Notes under the pieces: generated by a model | Told to the model about the DNA's origin: nothing | Seen by the model: only the letters and a program-made list of their open reading frames with translations | Databases searched by the model: none | DNA from: an uncultured Pseudoalteromonas sp. | GTDB lineage: Bacteria > Pseudomonadota > Gammaproteobacteria > Enterobacterales > Alteromonadaceae | Length of the DNA: 64,000 nt | Direction: 5' to 3' | Assembly (NCBI GenBank): GCA_947493455.1 | Contig: CANLRB010000001.1 | Coordinates: 310,001-374,000, forward strand | In this document: positions 34,283 to 43,836 of the stretch, one piece after another | Layout: each line of letters opens with the position of its first letter | How positions within the stretch are numbered: position 1 is the first letter of the stretch | Made by a program: the position numbers and the translations under genes

Positions 34283-35989
34283 ATGAACTCAATTTCCCGT
34301 CGCCAATTTATCAAAGCATCCCTCTATGGTTTAGGAGGAGCAACAATTTCAATGTCGTTATCAGGGTGCGGCAGTAGCAATAAATCAACCGCAAAAAACG
34401 ATTTTGAGGTTGCCTTTAACCACGGTGTGGCCAGTGGTGACCCGCTCAGTGACGCTATCATTTTATGGACACGGGTTACGCCAAGCCGTGAAGAAGCAGG
34501 TGTCAACCTGACGCTGCAAATAGCAGATGACGCTGATTTTAAAGATAACTTAGTACAACAAGATGTGATTGCACTGGCATCACACGACTACACCATTAAA
34601 GTTGATTTTTCAGGTCTTAATGCAAATAGTCGCTACTATTATCGTTTTATTACCGATGCCCAAGTATCGCCAACTGGCCAATTTAAAACATTGGCAACCA
34701 GCGGTACTGATCCAGTCAAATTTGCAGTGATGTCATGCGCTAACTATCCCGCTGGCTATTTTCATGCTTACGCTGAAGCTGCGAAAATGAATGACCTCGA
34801 TGCTGTATTGCATCTCGGCGATTATATCTACGAATATGGCAAAGACGGATATGCGACAGAAAACGCGGCAAACTTAGGTCGCGAGCTGGCAAGCGATAAT
34901 CAGAACGAAATTCTCAACTTGACTGACTATCGAAAACGTTATGCACTTTATCGCAGTGATGCGCATTTACAAGCGCTGCATGCTAGTACACCTTTTATTG
35001 CGGTATGGGATGATCATGAAGTCGCAAATGATGCCTATGATGGCGGCGCTGAAAACCATAACGATAATGAAGGCAGCTATGCCGAGCGCCAGCTTGCAGC
35101 GCTGCAAGCTTACTTTGAATGGATGCCTATTTGTCCTTATGTTAAAGGTAAAACCGAGAGTTTATATCGTGATTTTTCATTTGGTGACATGGTGTCGCTC
35201 TATATGCTCGATACACGTCACGAAAGCCGTGCAAAACCGCTCGATTACAGTAATTATCTCGACCCAGCGACCGGCCAGCTTGATAGCCAATCATTTATTG
35301 CTGATTTAACCAACCCCGCACAGCAATTGTTAGGTACTTCGCAATTACTCTGGTTACAAGACAAAATGCAGCAGTCTTCGGCAAAATGGCAAGTGCTAGG
35401 ACAACAAGTACTCATGAATCGCATGAATATTCCTGCCGAACTACTTGCTGAGCTGGCGAACCCAAGCAATACCACGGCACAAACCTTAACTGAGCTTGCA
35501 CAAATTAAAGGTCGCTTTTTAGCAGGCGATCCAACCCTCACAGAAATTGAAAAAGCCCGTATTACAACCACAATGCCGTATAACCTCGACGCATGGGATG
35601 GTTACCCAGTTGAGCGCGAAATAATACTGCAAACAGCAAAAGCGCTCGGCAAAAACCTGATAACCCTTGCCGGAGACACGCATAATGCGTGGTCAGGTAA
35701 GCTTAAAGACAGCAACGGAAACATCTGTGGCCATGAATTTGCGGCAAGCTCGGTGAGCTCGCCAGGGCTCGAGTACTACTTGCAATTACCAAATGAAATG
35801 GCAATGCAATTTGCGGGGGCATTACAACTATTAATCGATGACCTCGACTTTGCCAACATTCATCAACGTGGCTTTATGACGATTTCGTTTTCTAAAGAGA
35901 AAGTGAGCAGTGATTGGCATTTTATCTCAAGCGTACATGAACAAAGCTACCAAATGAGTAACGCGTCATCGGAAGTATTAGCAAACTAG
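34283..35989 (+). CDS. phoD: Alkaline phosphatase D (PhoD-like), Tat-exported
   Basis: The 568-residue enzyme has a Tat signal (SRRQFIKAS) that also ends in a lipobox-like LSGC. An N-terminal beta domain (about 40-135) precedes the metallophosphoesterase domain with GDYIYEYGKDGY, VWDDHEVANDAYDGG and GDTHNAW, the metal ligands typical of PhoD. It releases phosphate from phosphodiesters and monoesters outside the cytoplasm. A TGTCATATAT stretch about 40-49 bases upstream resembles half a Pho box, suggesting PhoB control, but the second half is missing. AAGGA precedes the ATG. Confidence 0.92.
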   Translation: MNSISRRQFIKASLYGLGGATISMSLSGCGSSNKSTAKNDFEVAFNHGVASGDPLSDAIILWTRVTPSREEAGVNLTLQIADDADFKDNLVQQDVIALASHDYTIKVDFSGLNANSRYYYRFITDAQVSPTGQFKTLATSGTDPVKFAVMSCANYPAGYFHAYAEAAKMNDLDAVLHLGDYIYEYGKDGYATENAANLGRELASDNQNEILNLTDYRKRYALYRSDAHLQALHASTPFIAVWDDHEVANDAYDGGAENHNDNEGSYAERQLAALQAYFEWMPICPYVKGKTESLYRDFSFGDMVSLYMLDTRHESRAKPLDYSNYLDPATGQLDSQSFIADLTNPAQQLLGTSQLLWLQDKMQQSSAKWQVLGQQVLMNRMNIPAELLAELANPSNTTAQTLTELAQIKGRFLAGDPTLTEIEKARITTTMPYNLDAWDGYPVEREIILQTAKALGKNLITLAGDTHNAWSGKLKDSNGNICGHEFAASSVSSPGLEYYLQLPNEMAMQFAGALQLLIDDLDFANIHQRGFMTISFSKEKVSSDWHFISSVHEQSYQMSNASSEVLAN

Positions 35990-35995
35990 TTAAAC

Positions 35996-36018
35996 AAGCG
36001 CCACAACCTGTGGCGCTT
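35996..36018. terminator. Bidirectional-type terminator between phoD and the leftward membrane gene
   Basis: AAGCGCCACA and TGTGGCGCTT make a perfect 10-bp stem with a 3-base loop, followed by TTGATTG on the plus strand. It lies between convergent genes. Confidence 0.75.
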
Positions 36019-36036
36019 TTGATTGTTGAATTGATG

Positions 36037-36441
36037 TTACTTATGCGCCAATTTATATCCAATCCAAGCCATTGGAATATAAGCAAGCGTCAAATCAAAC
36101 ACAATAAACCAAAGCGGTGCAGGAAGCATGACAGCGCTACTTATGCCCCCTAGTAAAAAGAAACAACCTATGCCTAAAGCAAATTTTAAATAGTGACTTG
36201 TCGCAATTTTTGTTGCAATCAAAGCGCCGACTAACGTGCCCAGAGCATGCGCTAAAAACGGCGTAATAAAGTGCTTCGCTTCAAATAAATGCATTGATGC
36301 TTTGAGACTTTCCATATCCGTTGTATCAACACCAGCAGGCGCAGGAATAACTTCCCCACCAAGCATTATCAGCCCCATATTAACCACACTGGCGATAACC
36401 AAACCCGCCAATACAGCTAAAATATTACGTACGATTGTCAT
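36037..36441 (-). CDS. Small four-helix membrane protein
   Basis: The 134-residue protein has four hydrophobic helices (about 6-27, 58-80, 85-105, 110-130) with Gly zippers (GTLVGALIATKIA). It resembles unassigned small membrane proteins found widely in gammaproteobacteria. No functional residues can be singled out. It is a single gene. Confidence 0.7.
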   Translation of the reverse strand: MTIVRNILAVLAGLVIASVVNMGLIMLGGEVIPAPAGVDTTDMESLKASMHLFEAKHFITPFLAHALGTLVGALIATKIATSHYLKFALGIGCFFLLGGISSAVMLPAPLWFIVFDLTLAYIPMAWIGYKLAHK

Positions 36442-36532
36442 TTTTAATCCTGTTTGTTTTTATTATTATTTAATAATATAGATGACCAATAATCTCAATG
36501 CACGTTATAAGCAGCGCTTTATACTTGGCTTG

Positions 36533-37939
36533 TTACTTTGTTTGCTCGCCTAACCTATCAAGTAACGCATCAAGTATTTCATCTTTTTCATCTAGCAAGT
36601 GATCACAAATTGCAATATCAGGCATTACACCCCGTATGGTTTTCCGACCATTAACCCTAATTATTTCACCTTTCGCGATTTTCACGTTTATACCCGTTTT
36701 AGGCAGGGCATAACTAAATTGCGAGGCATATAAACTGGCGGAGTCACCTGTTTCTTCACCTACCAATGTGGCTAAGCCGTAGTCTTTTAACTGTGCAGCC
36801 GTAACCGCAGCTTGTGAATGAGATTGACGATTTATCAGCACATACACCTTGCCGTTAAAACGCATATGAGCAGGCTGCGGTTCATAAGGCTTAAAAGAAT
36901 ACGAGTAACTAGTGCCGTTTTCGTGCGCAAGAACCTGCTGCCAAAATGGCAACGAAATATCCCTAGTCGCCCGTGTATCTCGCTTCAATTTTTCGCTCGT
37001 TTTTAAACGAAATGATGAGCTCCAATGAAACGGTTTAGAAGCAATATATGAGACTAGATAATCGCTATGAGAGTCATTGCCACCCGCATTGTTACGAAGA
37101 TCTAGAATAACATTGTCAATCTTGCGTAGCTTTGTTTGCTTAAAAAAGTTGTCAATAGTCATTCTAAACTGCGCTTCATCACCACCAAAGTGCGCCAAAT
37201 AAAGATATGCTGTGTTGTTATAAAAACGACTCGAGGGTTCGCTTTTAAAAATCTCTTCACGCACTGATTCAAATTCAGCGATGGCTCGTATCGCAGGAAA
37301 CTTAAATTGTTTAATTTGTCCCGACTGCAAACGCAATGTCACATCAAAATCATGTTGTTCACCAAAAACGCGCCAATAATATCGAGGCAGTGAAAACAAT
37401 TCTAACTTAGCGTGTTTTAAGTAAAGACGCTCAGCGGAAATGTAGGGATAAATTTTGTTTAATACATCCTTGATTGCAAGGCTATTGATTGACATCAGCT
37501 CCGCGCCAATCAAGCTGTTTTGGCTTTTGGTGTAGTCTTTACGCACGAGTGCTCGATTATTCTCAAAGGCAAGTTCCAGCGCAAAAACGGTACCACCTTG
37601 ATTTGCATAATCAAGGTACGCCTGCGCCGGAAAGTCGAGTTCGGTATGACCATTATTGATTGTACTGAGTAATTGTTGAAACAGATCAATGGCATCTTTT
37701 TGATTGTATCGCGTTTCATTCACTTGGCTGAGTAAACGCGCATACTCTCGCTCGAATTGCGCTTCGCTAATAGATGCAAACGGTGCAAAATGCGACTCAA
37801 CCAATGACGTTTTTAAGTGTGCAAAATCACTTAAAATGTCGTCTTTACTAAAATCATGTGCAACAACACTCGCTAAACTTAAATTTGCGATTAAAACTGC
37901 ACTCACTAATATTTTAATTAATAACGAATTACACTGCAT
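36533..37939 (-). CDS. Secreted S41-family peptidase
   Basis: The 468-residue protein has a signal peptide (about 1-27) and the C-terminal-processing peptidase fold: VILDLRNNAGGNDS near residue 280, then the nucleophile region RQSHSQAAVTAAQL near 370, and the VGEETGDSASLY strand. Unlike CtpA-type enzymes the Ser-Lys arrangement suggests a tricorn-like/S41B subset. The last residues of the active site were not checked in structure. It is divergent from the CadC-like regulator, with a perfect palindrome between them. Confidence 0.83.
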   Translation of the reverse strand: MQCNSLLIKILVSAVLIANLSLASVVAHDFSKDDILSDFAHLKTSLVESHFAPFASISEAQFEREYARLLSQVNETRYNQKDAIDLFQQLLSTINNGHTELDFPAQAYLDYANQGGTVFALELAFENNRALVRKDYTKSQNSLIGAELMSINSLAIKDVLNKIYPYISAERLYLKHAKLELFSLPRYYWRVFGEQHDFDVTLRLQSGQIKQFKFPAIRAIAEFESVREEIFKSEPSSRFYNNTAYLYLAHFGGDEAQFRMTIDNFFKQTKLRKIDNVILDLRNNAGGNDSHSDYLVSYIASKPFHWSSSFRLKTSEKLKRDTRATRDISLPFWQQVLAHENGTSYSYSFKPYEPQPAHMRFNGKVYVLINRQSHSQAAVTAAQLKDYGLATLVGEETGDSASLYASQFSYALPKTGINVKIAKGEIIRVNGRKTIRGVMPDIAICDHLLDEKDEILDALLDRLGEQTK

Positions 37940-38007
37940 ACATGCTTCCTCTCATTTGTTATTTGAAAAGTATGTTATGCTGAGGCAAAAAAGTCCTGAC
38001 AAAACCA

Positions 38008-38023
38008 TGTCATTTAAATGACA
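38008..38023. promoter_or_regulatory. Perfect 16-bp palindrome in the S41/CadC-like divergent promoter
   Basis: TGTCATTT-AAATGACA is a perfect dyad 29 bases before the regulator gene; a TGACA just upstream (37997-38001) pairs with its first arm as a second, weaker inverted repeat. It is a good candidate operator for the adjacent wHTH regulator. Confidence 0.6.
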
Positions 38024-38052
38024 AACTTCTGATATTACTAATTTTTTATATT

Positions 38053-39351
38053 ATGAGCGAAAAAACACAAAAACCATACTTAGTGATCAACCAATGGCTC
38101 ATATCTAATGAATCAGGGAATGTGTATGACTATTGCGAAGGGCAAAAGCCCCATGCCGATGAGGCTGTGACACGATTAGAACCCAAGTCTTTAACCTTGT
38201 TAACGATACTCGCGACATCACAAAATGAAGTGGTTAATAAAGAAGATATCATTCGACAACTTTCGCCAAGCGGTGTGATGTCAGACGAAGCACTTATTCG
38301 CAGCATCTCTAGGTTGCGAAAAGCATTACACGACGACCCAAAAGCACCGACCATTATCGAAACAATTCCTAAACGGGGCTATAAACTGATAGCTGCAAAC
38401 AGGCAGTGGATCAGCTTTGAAAATGAAAGTAACGCGGCGTTAAATGTTGACGATAAATCGACACAAAATAAACACACGCGCAAAATGGCGTTTGTAGCAC
38501 TGGCAGCAGTTTTTATTGTGACCGTAACCATGTCTGTCTATTTGCCATATACGACTGTTCAATCCAACGTCAATGTTACTTCGCTCGAACAAGCAGATAA
38601 TTTTTATGCCAAGATGACCCGGCAAGGCAATGAAAATGCGTATGCACTGTATCAAAACACGATTGCCAATGAACCCAACTCGGCCCGCGCTCACGCAGGG
38701 CTCGCAAATAGTTTAGTGCAACAAGTTATTCGCTGGCAGCAACCGAATGCCCCAAGAGATAGCCTGCGTGAAGCAATAGAGCAAGGTATTACCACAACAG
38801 AGCAAGCGAAAAAACGACTAAACAGGGCATATCAATTGGCTTCTCGCGCTGTCGCCATTGCGCCGAAATCGAGTGATACACATAAAGCACTCGGTTTTGT
38901 TTACTCCGCACAAGGGGCATATAAATTAGCACAAAAAAGTTACCAAACAGCACTCGAGATAGATTCAAACAATTGGGCTGTTCATATTAACCTCGGTGAA
39001 TTAATGGAAATCCAAGGCAATTTGCGCACCGCTCTTCCTAATTATGAGAACGCATTTCATAGCATGGCAAGTGTATATCGCGATCAATCAGCTAAAGTGC
39101 AACCTTGGTATGACAATCTCAGTGCCACCATTGCGACAAAGTATCATCAATTAAATGAGCTTGAGCAGGCCGAAGTTTGGTACCGACACACCTTACGTAT
39201 CGCCCCATTTAACGCTAAAGCATTGTACGGATTAGCGCATATTCTTTATTCGCGCAATGAAGTGGCAAACGCGCGCGAACTGTGTGATCAACTTAAACGC
39301 AATACAAATCGGGACTGTCAATTACAGTCTCCTTATAAAGCATTAAAGTAA
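38053..39351 (+). CDS. CadC/ToxR-like membrane transcriptional regulator with TPR domain
   Basis: The 432-residue protein has an OmpR-type winged helix at about residues 10-115 (EALIRSISRLRKALHDDP and TIPKRGYKL are the recognition helix and wing), a transmembrane helix at about 142-163, and a periplasmic TPR solenoid (about 175-425). This is the architecture of one-component membrane regulators that sense an envelope signal. The adjacent divergent S41 peptidase is the obvious target. Confidence 0.88.
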   Translation: MSEKTQKPYLVINQWLISNESGNVYDYCEGQKPHADEAVTRLEPKSLTLLTILATSQNEVVNKEDIIRQLSPSGVMSDEALIRSISRLRKALHDDPKAPTIIETIPKRGYKLIAANRQWISFENESNAALNVDDKSTQNKHTRKMAFVALAAVFIVTVTMSVYLPYTTVQSNVNVTSLEQADNFYAKMTRQGNENAYALYQNTIANEPNSARAHAGLANSLVQQVIRWQQPNAPRDSLREAIEQGITTTEQAKKRLNRAYQLASRAVAIAPKSSDTHKALGFVYSAQGAYKLAQKSYQTALEIDSNNWAVHINLGELMEIQGNLRTALPNYENAFHSMASVYRDQSAKVQPWYDNLSATIATKYHQLNELEQAEVWYRHTLRIAPFNAKALYGLAHILYSRNEVANARELCDQLKRNTNRDCQLQSPYKALK

Positions 39352-39447
39352 AAAACAGTTTAAATAAACCACTTTTAAAGTAAATACACTAGCAATTGTC
39401 ACTCGATCGCCTATTATATAGTCAAGTAGTATTGTGAGCAGTACATT

Positions 39448-40287
39448 TTGAAACTATTGTTTTTGTTACTCTTTTTACCAAGCATCTGCGTTGCAACCCA
39501 GCTAAACTGGATTATTGTCGATTACCCGCCCTACTACATTATTGACGGCGAGCATCAAGGGCAAGGCCGTGATGAATCCATTATTGAGCTATTAACGTCA
39601 AAACTCGATCAGCGTTATCGGGTTAAACAGCACCTGATGCCAGCAAGTCGCGCTGTAAAATCAATCGGCACGTTCAAGGGGCTGCATTGCATGGTGTCGC
39701 TTTATCGCAAAAAAGAACGCGAAAAATACATCTACTTTACTGATCAATATGCCACGTTAGGATTTTCACCTGGTGTTGCCATGCGCCGCAGCATTATTAA
39801 TAAACTTAATATTGACCACACTAAACCGGTTTCATTAAAGCAATTAATTGAAAAGTACAAACTAACGCTTGGAGTCACACTTAACCGCTCATATGGCCAA
39901 GCAATTGACGAAATAATCAGTCAAACCCAAAAGCGACAAATCATTGTTCGCGCAGGGCGCGATGCACTAGAAAGCCTAACCGTGATGCTCAAAAAAAAGC
40001 GCATCGACATTATTTTAGGCTATCCAAGTGAGCATCATTATTTAAAGTCTATTATGGATAAAAATGATGAGTTGACTCAGTTTGCGATAACCGAAGCCAA
40101 CACGGTATCCAAAGGTTATATTGGATGCAGCAAAACGCCTGCCGGGAAGGAAATTATTGCTGATCTAAACAGTACACTCGCTGCGCTCAACAAAAGTAAC
40201 GCGTTTAATGACACCATGTTACGCTGGCTGCCAGAGCAACTAAAACCCAAATTAACCCCCTATTTAGAGCAAATGGCAGCACAATAA
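39448..40287 (+). CDS. Periplasmic solute-binding protein, SBP_bac_3-like
   Basis: The 279-residue product starts at TTG, has a signal peptide (about 1-17, ending CVAT), and a bilobed amino-acid-binding type fold with IVDYPPYYIIDGEHQGQG and a late DIILGYPSEHHYL. No permease or ATPase is adjacent, so it may serve sensing, or a distant transporter, like the orphan SBPs frequent in Alteromonadales. A homologous orphan lies at 51938. Confidence 0.8.
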   Translation: MKLLFLLLFLPSICVATQLNWIIVDYPPYYIIDGEHQGQGRDESIIELLTSKLDQRYRVKQHLMPASRAVKSIGTFKGLHCMVSLYRKKEREKYIYFTDQYATLGFSPGVAMRRSIINKLNIDHTKPVSLKQLIEKYKLTLGVTLNRSYGQAIDEIISQTQKRQIIVRAGRDALESLTVMLKKKRIDIILGYPSEHHYLKSIMDKNDELTQFAITEANTVSKGYIGCSKTPAGKEIIADLNSTLAALNKSNAFNDTMLRWLPEQLKPKLTPYLEQMAAQ

Positions 40288-40302
40288 ACGTCGCGTTTTT
40301 TT
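40284..40302 (+). terminator. Weak hairpin with T7 tract after the SBP gene
   Basis: AAACG-TCG-CGTTT is a 5-bp stem overlapping the stop codon, followed by a run of seven T. The stem is short, so termination would depend mainly on the T tract. Confidence 0.4.
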
Positions 40303-40604
40303 ATCTAATATATCTTTTGTCGACTGAGTTTATTTAGTTTGCCAAGATTCGTGCCATCGAAGCTTCTAAAAATAGCGCAGCTAATAATGGGGGTAATAGG
40401 TGATGTTTGATAATTCAATCCTTTGATAATAAGCCATAGATGCGGTCTTTTGGTACGCACTAAGTTAGATTAGTTCATTGTTTTTCATATAACTTTCGCT
40501 ATAAAATAAATTAACTCGGCGTTTAAACCTTTTGTAACGCTGCTGCGTCTTAAAGCATAAAACCGGTGTTCATGTTTCTCACCGCCTCAGTTAAGGATAA
40601 ACGA
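40303..40604 (+). promoter_or_regulatory. Non-coding gap with likely promoter for the hydrolase gene
   Basis: About 300 AT-rich bases without a convincing gene. TTGTTT (about 40480) and TATAAA (about 40502) are spaced 16 bases apart and could be a promoter for the gene at 40605. I see no repeat or RNA structure that stands out. Confidence 0.3.
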
Positions 40605-42356
40605 ATGCGCTTTTCAAATCGCGGACGCTTTTTGGGCCTGCTTTTACTGCTATACACATCAACTACCCTTGCTTCAAATGTGTTGTCTTGCGTTGCAAAC
40701 CAATACCAAGAAATGCCAACACCCAAGTTAGATTTGCCTGATCCGAGTTTACCAGGCTCTTATGACTTCAAATTACTGCGTTACGGCGAAGAACCCTCTG
40801 CTTTTAGCCTAACCTCTTTGTTTAACTTAAAGAATCCCGAATTTATTTCGTCATCGATTAGCTTGCCAAAATTCCTCGCTAATTATTCTAAAAAAATGAA
40901 GTACAGCGATGATGCCTATCACGACTTTAAGCGCAATCCAGTGCCACTTAACGGCAAAATGTGGTTACCAAATAGTTTAAAACCGTTACCACTTATTGTT
41001 CTTACACACGGAAACTCAGATCCTGGTTTTGATTATTTAGGCGAACTATTTGCCTCTCGCGGGCACGTAGTGGTGCAAATAGATCAAACTTACTTAAACG
41101 GATTATGGGGTGAAAATGGCGCCCGAGCTTGGGTTATTCTGAAGCATATTCAACAGCTATCAGTTTGGAATCGGTTATCTGGACATGCGCTATACAATAG
41201 GATTGATCTTTCAAGTATCGCGTTAATTGGTATGTCTCGCGGTGGCGAAGCGGTTGCCCATGCAGCCTCATTTAATCAATTGAAAACCATACCGCAAACA
41301 AACACACCGACCCAATTTGGCTTTAATATTAAGTCAGTCGTAGCCCTTGCCCCGATGGATGGCCAATACCATCATGATCACGGTAAAAACACGCTTAAAA
41401 ACGTCAACTACATGGTATTGCAAGGGGGTCACGATGCCGACGTATATCAGTTTTTAGGGACCAATCAATGGCATCGCACCCAGGTATCAAATAGTAACAA
41501 TTTATCAAAATATGCAATTTATATTTATCGTGCCAACCACATTAACTTCAATCAGGATATGTCAGACGATTTTCAATTTGGAAAAAGCAAAGACTTTTAT
41601 CAAAAATTGTTATCGCCAGCCCAACAAGAAAAGCTAACCCAAGTTTTAGTCTCTGCGTTTATTGAAAAAACATTACACAATAAACACGATTATGACCGCA
41701 TATTAGAAAGGCCACAAAGCGGCCTTTTTGGTCTTCCCCAAGATATTTATATTAGCCGCTTCGCAAACTCAACATTCATTCCAATCGAAGATTTTGAAAG
41801 CACTCATTTTACATCCGCAAGTGTGCGTCAAATAGAAAACAAAAGTGCCGCTCCGTCGCCGACAAACATTATCGTAGAACAACTACGAAACGGTACTCCA
41901 ACTGAAAACCATGTATTAAAAGTACACCTCAAGCAACACACTAAAACGCAAGTTCAGGTTAAACTACCAAAAAGCCAACTTGCATTATTAGCACAGCAAC
42001 AAGCCACAAATGTACATTTTTCGATGGCGCGAACTGATGTAAGCGCCAATTGCTCCCCCTACAATTTACTCGATAACGCTACACTTACCATTCGCGACGA
42101 GAAGCAAAACGCACTCTTTAGCGTTAACTTGGCAAACGCGGGCACACTTGCCCCTAAACTCAGCTCCGATTACACCGAATTAGAAAGTGAAAACGTCAAA
42201 TTTGGCGCCACTGAACCCCTACTACAAACTTTCACAGTGCCCGTAACATTAAACACTGAGACCAAACCTATTTCCGACCTCGAGCTTGTTTTTGAGTTTG
42301 TTGCAACACAACCTGTTGCAATCACGCTTGATGATATAGCCATATCACACCTGTAG
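40605..42356 (+). CDS. Secreted alpha/beta hydrolase with C-terminal beta domain
   Basis: The 583-residue product is started at ATG 40605 with AAGGATAA upstream; a signal peptide follows (to about residue 24). The hydrolase fold has LTHGNSDPGFDYLGELFASRG (oxyanion region) and the nucleophile elbow GMSRGGEAVAHAA, as in chlorophyllase/PAF-acetylhydrolase-like and dienelactone-type enzymes. Residues about 400-583 form an extra beta-rich domain with no match I know. Substrate is unknown, probably an ester or lipid. Confidence 0.82.
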   Translation: MRFSNRGRFLGLLLLLYTSTTLASNVLSCVANQYQEMPTPKLDLPDPSLPGSYDFKLLRYGEEPSAFSLTSLFNLKNPEFISSSISLPKFLANYSKKMKYSDDAYHDFKRNPVPLNGKMWLPNSLKPLPLIVLTHGNSDPGFDYLGELFASRGHVVVQIDQTYLNGLWGENGARAWVILKHIQQLSVWNRLSGHALYNRIDLSSIALIGMSRGGEAVAHAASFNQLKTIPQTNTPTQFGFNIKSVVALAPMDGQYHHDHGKNTLKNVNYMVLQGGHDADVYQFLGTNQWHRTQVSNSNNLSKYAIYIYRANHINFNQDMSDDFQFGKSKDFYQKLLSPAQQEKLTQVLVSAFIEKTLHNKHDYDRILERPQSGLFGLPQDIYISRFANSTFIPIEDFESTHFTSASVRQIENKSAAPSPTNIIVEQLRNGTPTENHVLKVHLKQHTKTQVQVKLPKSQLALLAQQQATNVHFSMARTDVSANCSPYNLLDNATLTIRDEKQNALFSVNLANAGTLAPKLSSDYTELESENVKFGATEPLLQTFTVPVTLNTETKPISDLELVFEFVATQPVAITLDDIAISHL

Positions 42357-42404
42357 AACGTAATTGTTACGCTGAACCCAAATAGGTTTGGGGTCAATGT
42401 TACC

Positions 42405-43505
42405 TCAGTTGAGATTATAAAAATTTAGAATACGCGTAACCTGCTCAATGCGTTTTTTAAAGCTTGTTTTACACGCGCGCTCTTTTGCTGTGTGATCGCC
42501 ATCACCAAACGGTCCAAAGCCATCTAATGTCGGCACGCCAGCTGCTGCAACGATATTTGCATCGCTTACACCACCGCGTTTTTCAGTCGGTAGCGCCTCA
42601 CCAATAAGGAACTCAATATGTTTAATAAATTCCGCCTGTGACCTAGTTGGTTCCATCACATCGCGTTGAATACCACCGGTTAGATTTACTTTCACGCCAC
42701 TTATCTGCGCATCGCAAATAATTTGATCCAACGCGCTCAACATGCGTTCTTTTTCAGCGCTTTCGGTATAACGTATTTCAACTAATAAATTTGCTGTTGG
42801 CGATATTGTATTGGCACCGATTCCACCTTGCATTTTGCCAACATTGACCGTTGATTGTTTAGTTAAGTTTGTCAGCTCAGTCAGTGCAATCAACATTTTC
42901 GCTGCCGCTAAGTTTGCATTAATACCGTCACCATAATGATTACCTGCATGGGCTGGTTTTCCTGTGATTTCAATCGAAAACGTGCCAACGCCTTTACGCC
43001 CAATCACCACTTCGCCATTTTTTCCTGCGGCTTCAAATACAATGCATGCATCGTAATTTTTGGCGATTTGGGCAGTAAGCATTTTGCTGTCATCACTCCC
43101 TGTTTCTTCATCGCTCACCAACAGCATATCAATGTTGTTAATGCCATTTTGTCGCGCATATGTGTTGCGAAGCGCCGCCAATGCCACATGATTACCACCT
43201 TTCATATCGCAGACCCCAGGGCCATAAATCCAGTGTTCATCTTGGCTAAATTTAGTAAAGGTTTTATTTGGAAAAACAGTGTCTAAGTGACCTAACAATA
43301 ACAATTTTGGCCCCGCGACTCGTGGCGCTTTAAAATGCAGATGATCGCCGATATTTTTACGTTCATGGCGTTCAACTAAATAGCCGAGTTCTTTCATCCA
43401 CGCACTAAATACCTCGCCATTTTGATCAACACCCAATTTGTTTTTTGTATGAGAGTTAATCTCGATTACTTGCTTTAGTTCATCAAATAACACCGCGTCT
43501 GTCAT
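42405..43505 (-). CDS. M20-family carboxypeptidase, CPG2-like
   Basis: The 366-residue metallopeptidase starts at ATG 43505 with AAGGATT upstream. M20 zinc ligands are in LLGHLDTVFP, GPGVCDMKGG, SDEETGS, the GGVSDAN segment and late GDGDHT. No signal peptide, so cytoplasmic, unlike classic secreted CPG2. Glutamate carboxypeptidases of this group remove C-terminal Glu from folates and peptides. Divergent from the two ATP-grasp genes, it may trim what they build. Activity is inferred. Confidence 0.87.
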   Translation of the reverse strand: MTDAVLFDELKQVIEINSHTKNKLGVDQNGEVFSAWMKELGYLVERHERKNIGDHLHFKAPRVAGPKLLLLGHLDTVFPNKTFTKFSQDEHWIYGPGVCDMKGGNHVALAALRNTYARQNGINNIDMLLVSDEETGSDDSKMLTAQIAKNYDACIVFEAAGKNGEVVIGRKGVGTFSIEITGKPAHAGNHYGDGINANLAAAKMLIALTELTNLTKQSTVNVGKMQGGIGANTISPTANLLVEIRYTESAEKERMLSALDQIICDAQISGVKVNLTGGIQRDVMEPTRSQAEFIKHIEFLIGEALPTEKRGGVSDANIVAAAGVPTLDGFGPFGDGDHTAKERACKTSFKKRIEQVTRILNFYNLN

Positions 43506-43836
43506 TACTTTCAATCCTTAAAATCAATTCTTAACAAAGCGTTATTGCAAAACTTAAATGCTGCGATTGTGCGAAATTAAAAAGAACTTTTTATGACGTT
43601 CGATGCGCCAAAAACAATCAATACAAAGCTAAATATGAAATTTTAATGGCAATTGTATTTTGTCACGCTGTTGTCACTTTTTGCGCAAAAGATGTGCGCT
43701 ATAGAGCGCGTTAAATGACAATTCGATTTGTTTTTGAGTGCACTATGAGATGTTGTTTTTAAATTAAATATTGAAGCGTTTCGTAATTCCAACAGCGAAT
43801 TATTTGTGTAATCAACAGAGAAAGGAAACAAGGATA
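43506..43836. promoter_or_regulatory. Divergent promoter region of the ATP-grasp/M20 locus
   Basis: The 331-base gap between the M20 and ATP-grasp genes holds no gene I trust; the frame from 43771 is upstream of the real ATP-grasp start. TTGTCAC occurs twice, at 43660 and 43671, one helical turn apart, which is typical of tandem regulator half-sites. GCGCT-ATAG-AGCGC is a small dyad nearby at about 43697-43710. Confidence 0.4.
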
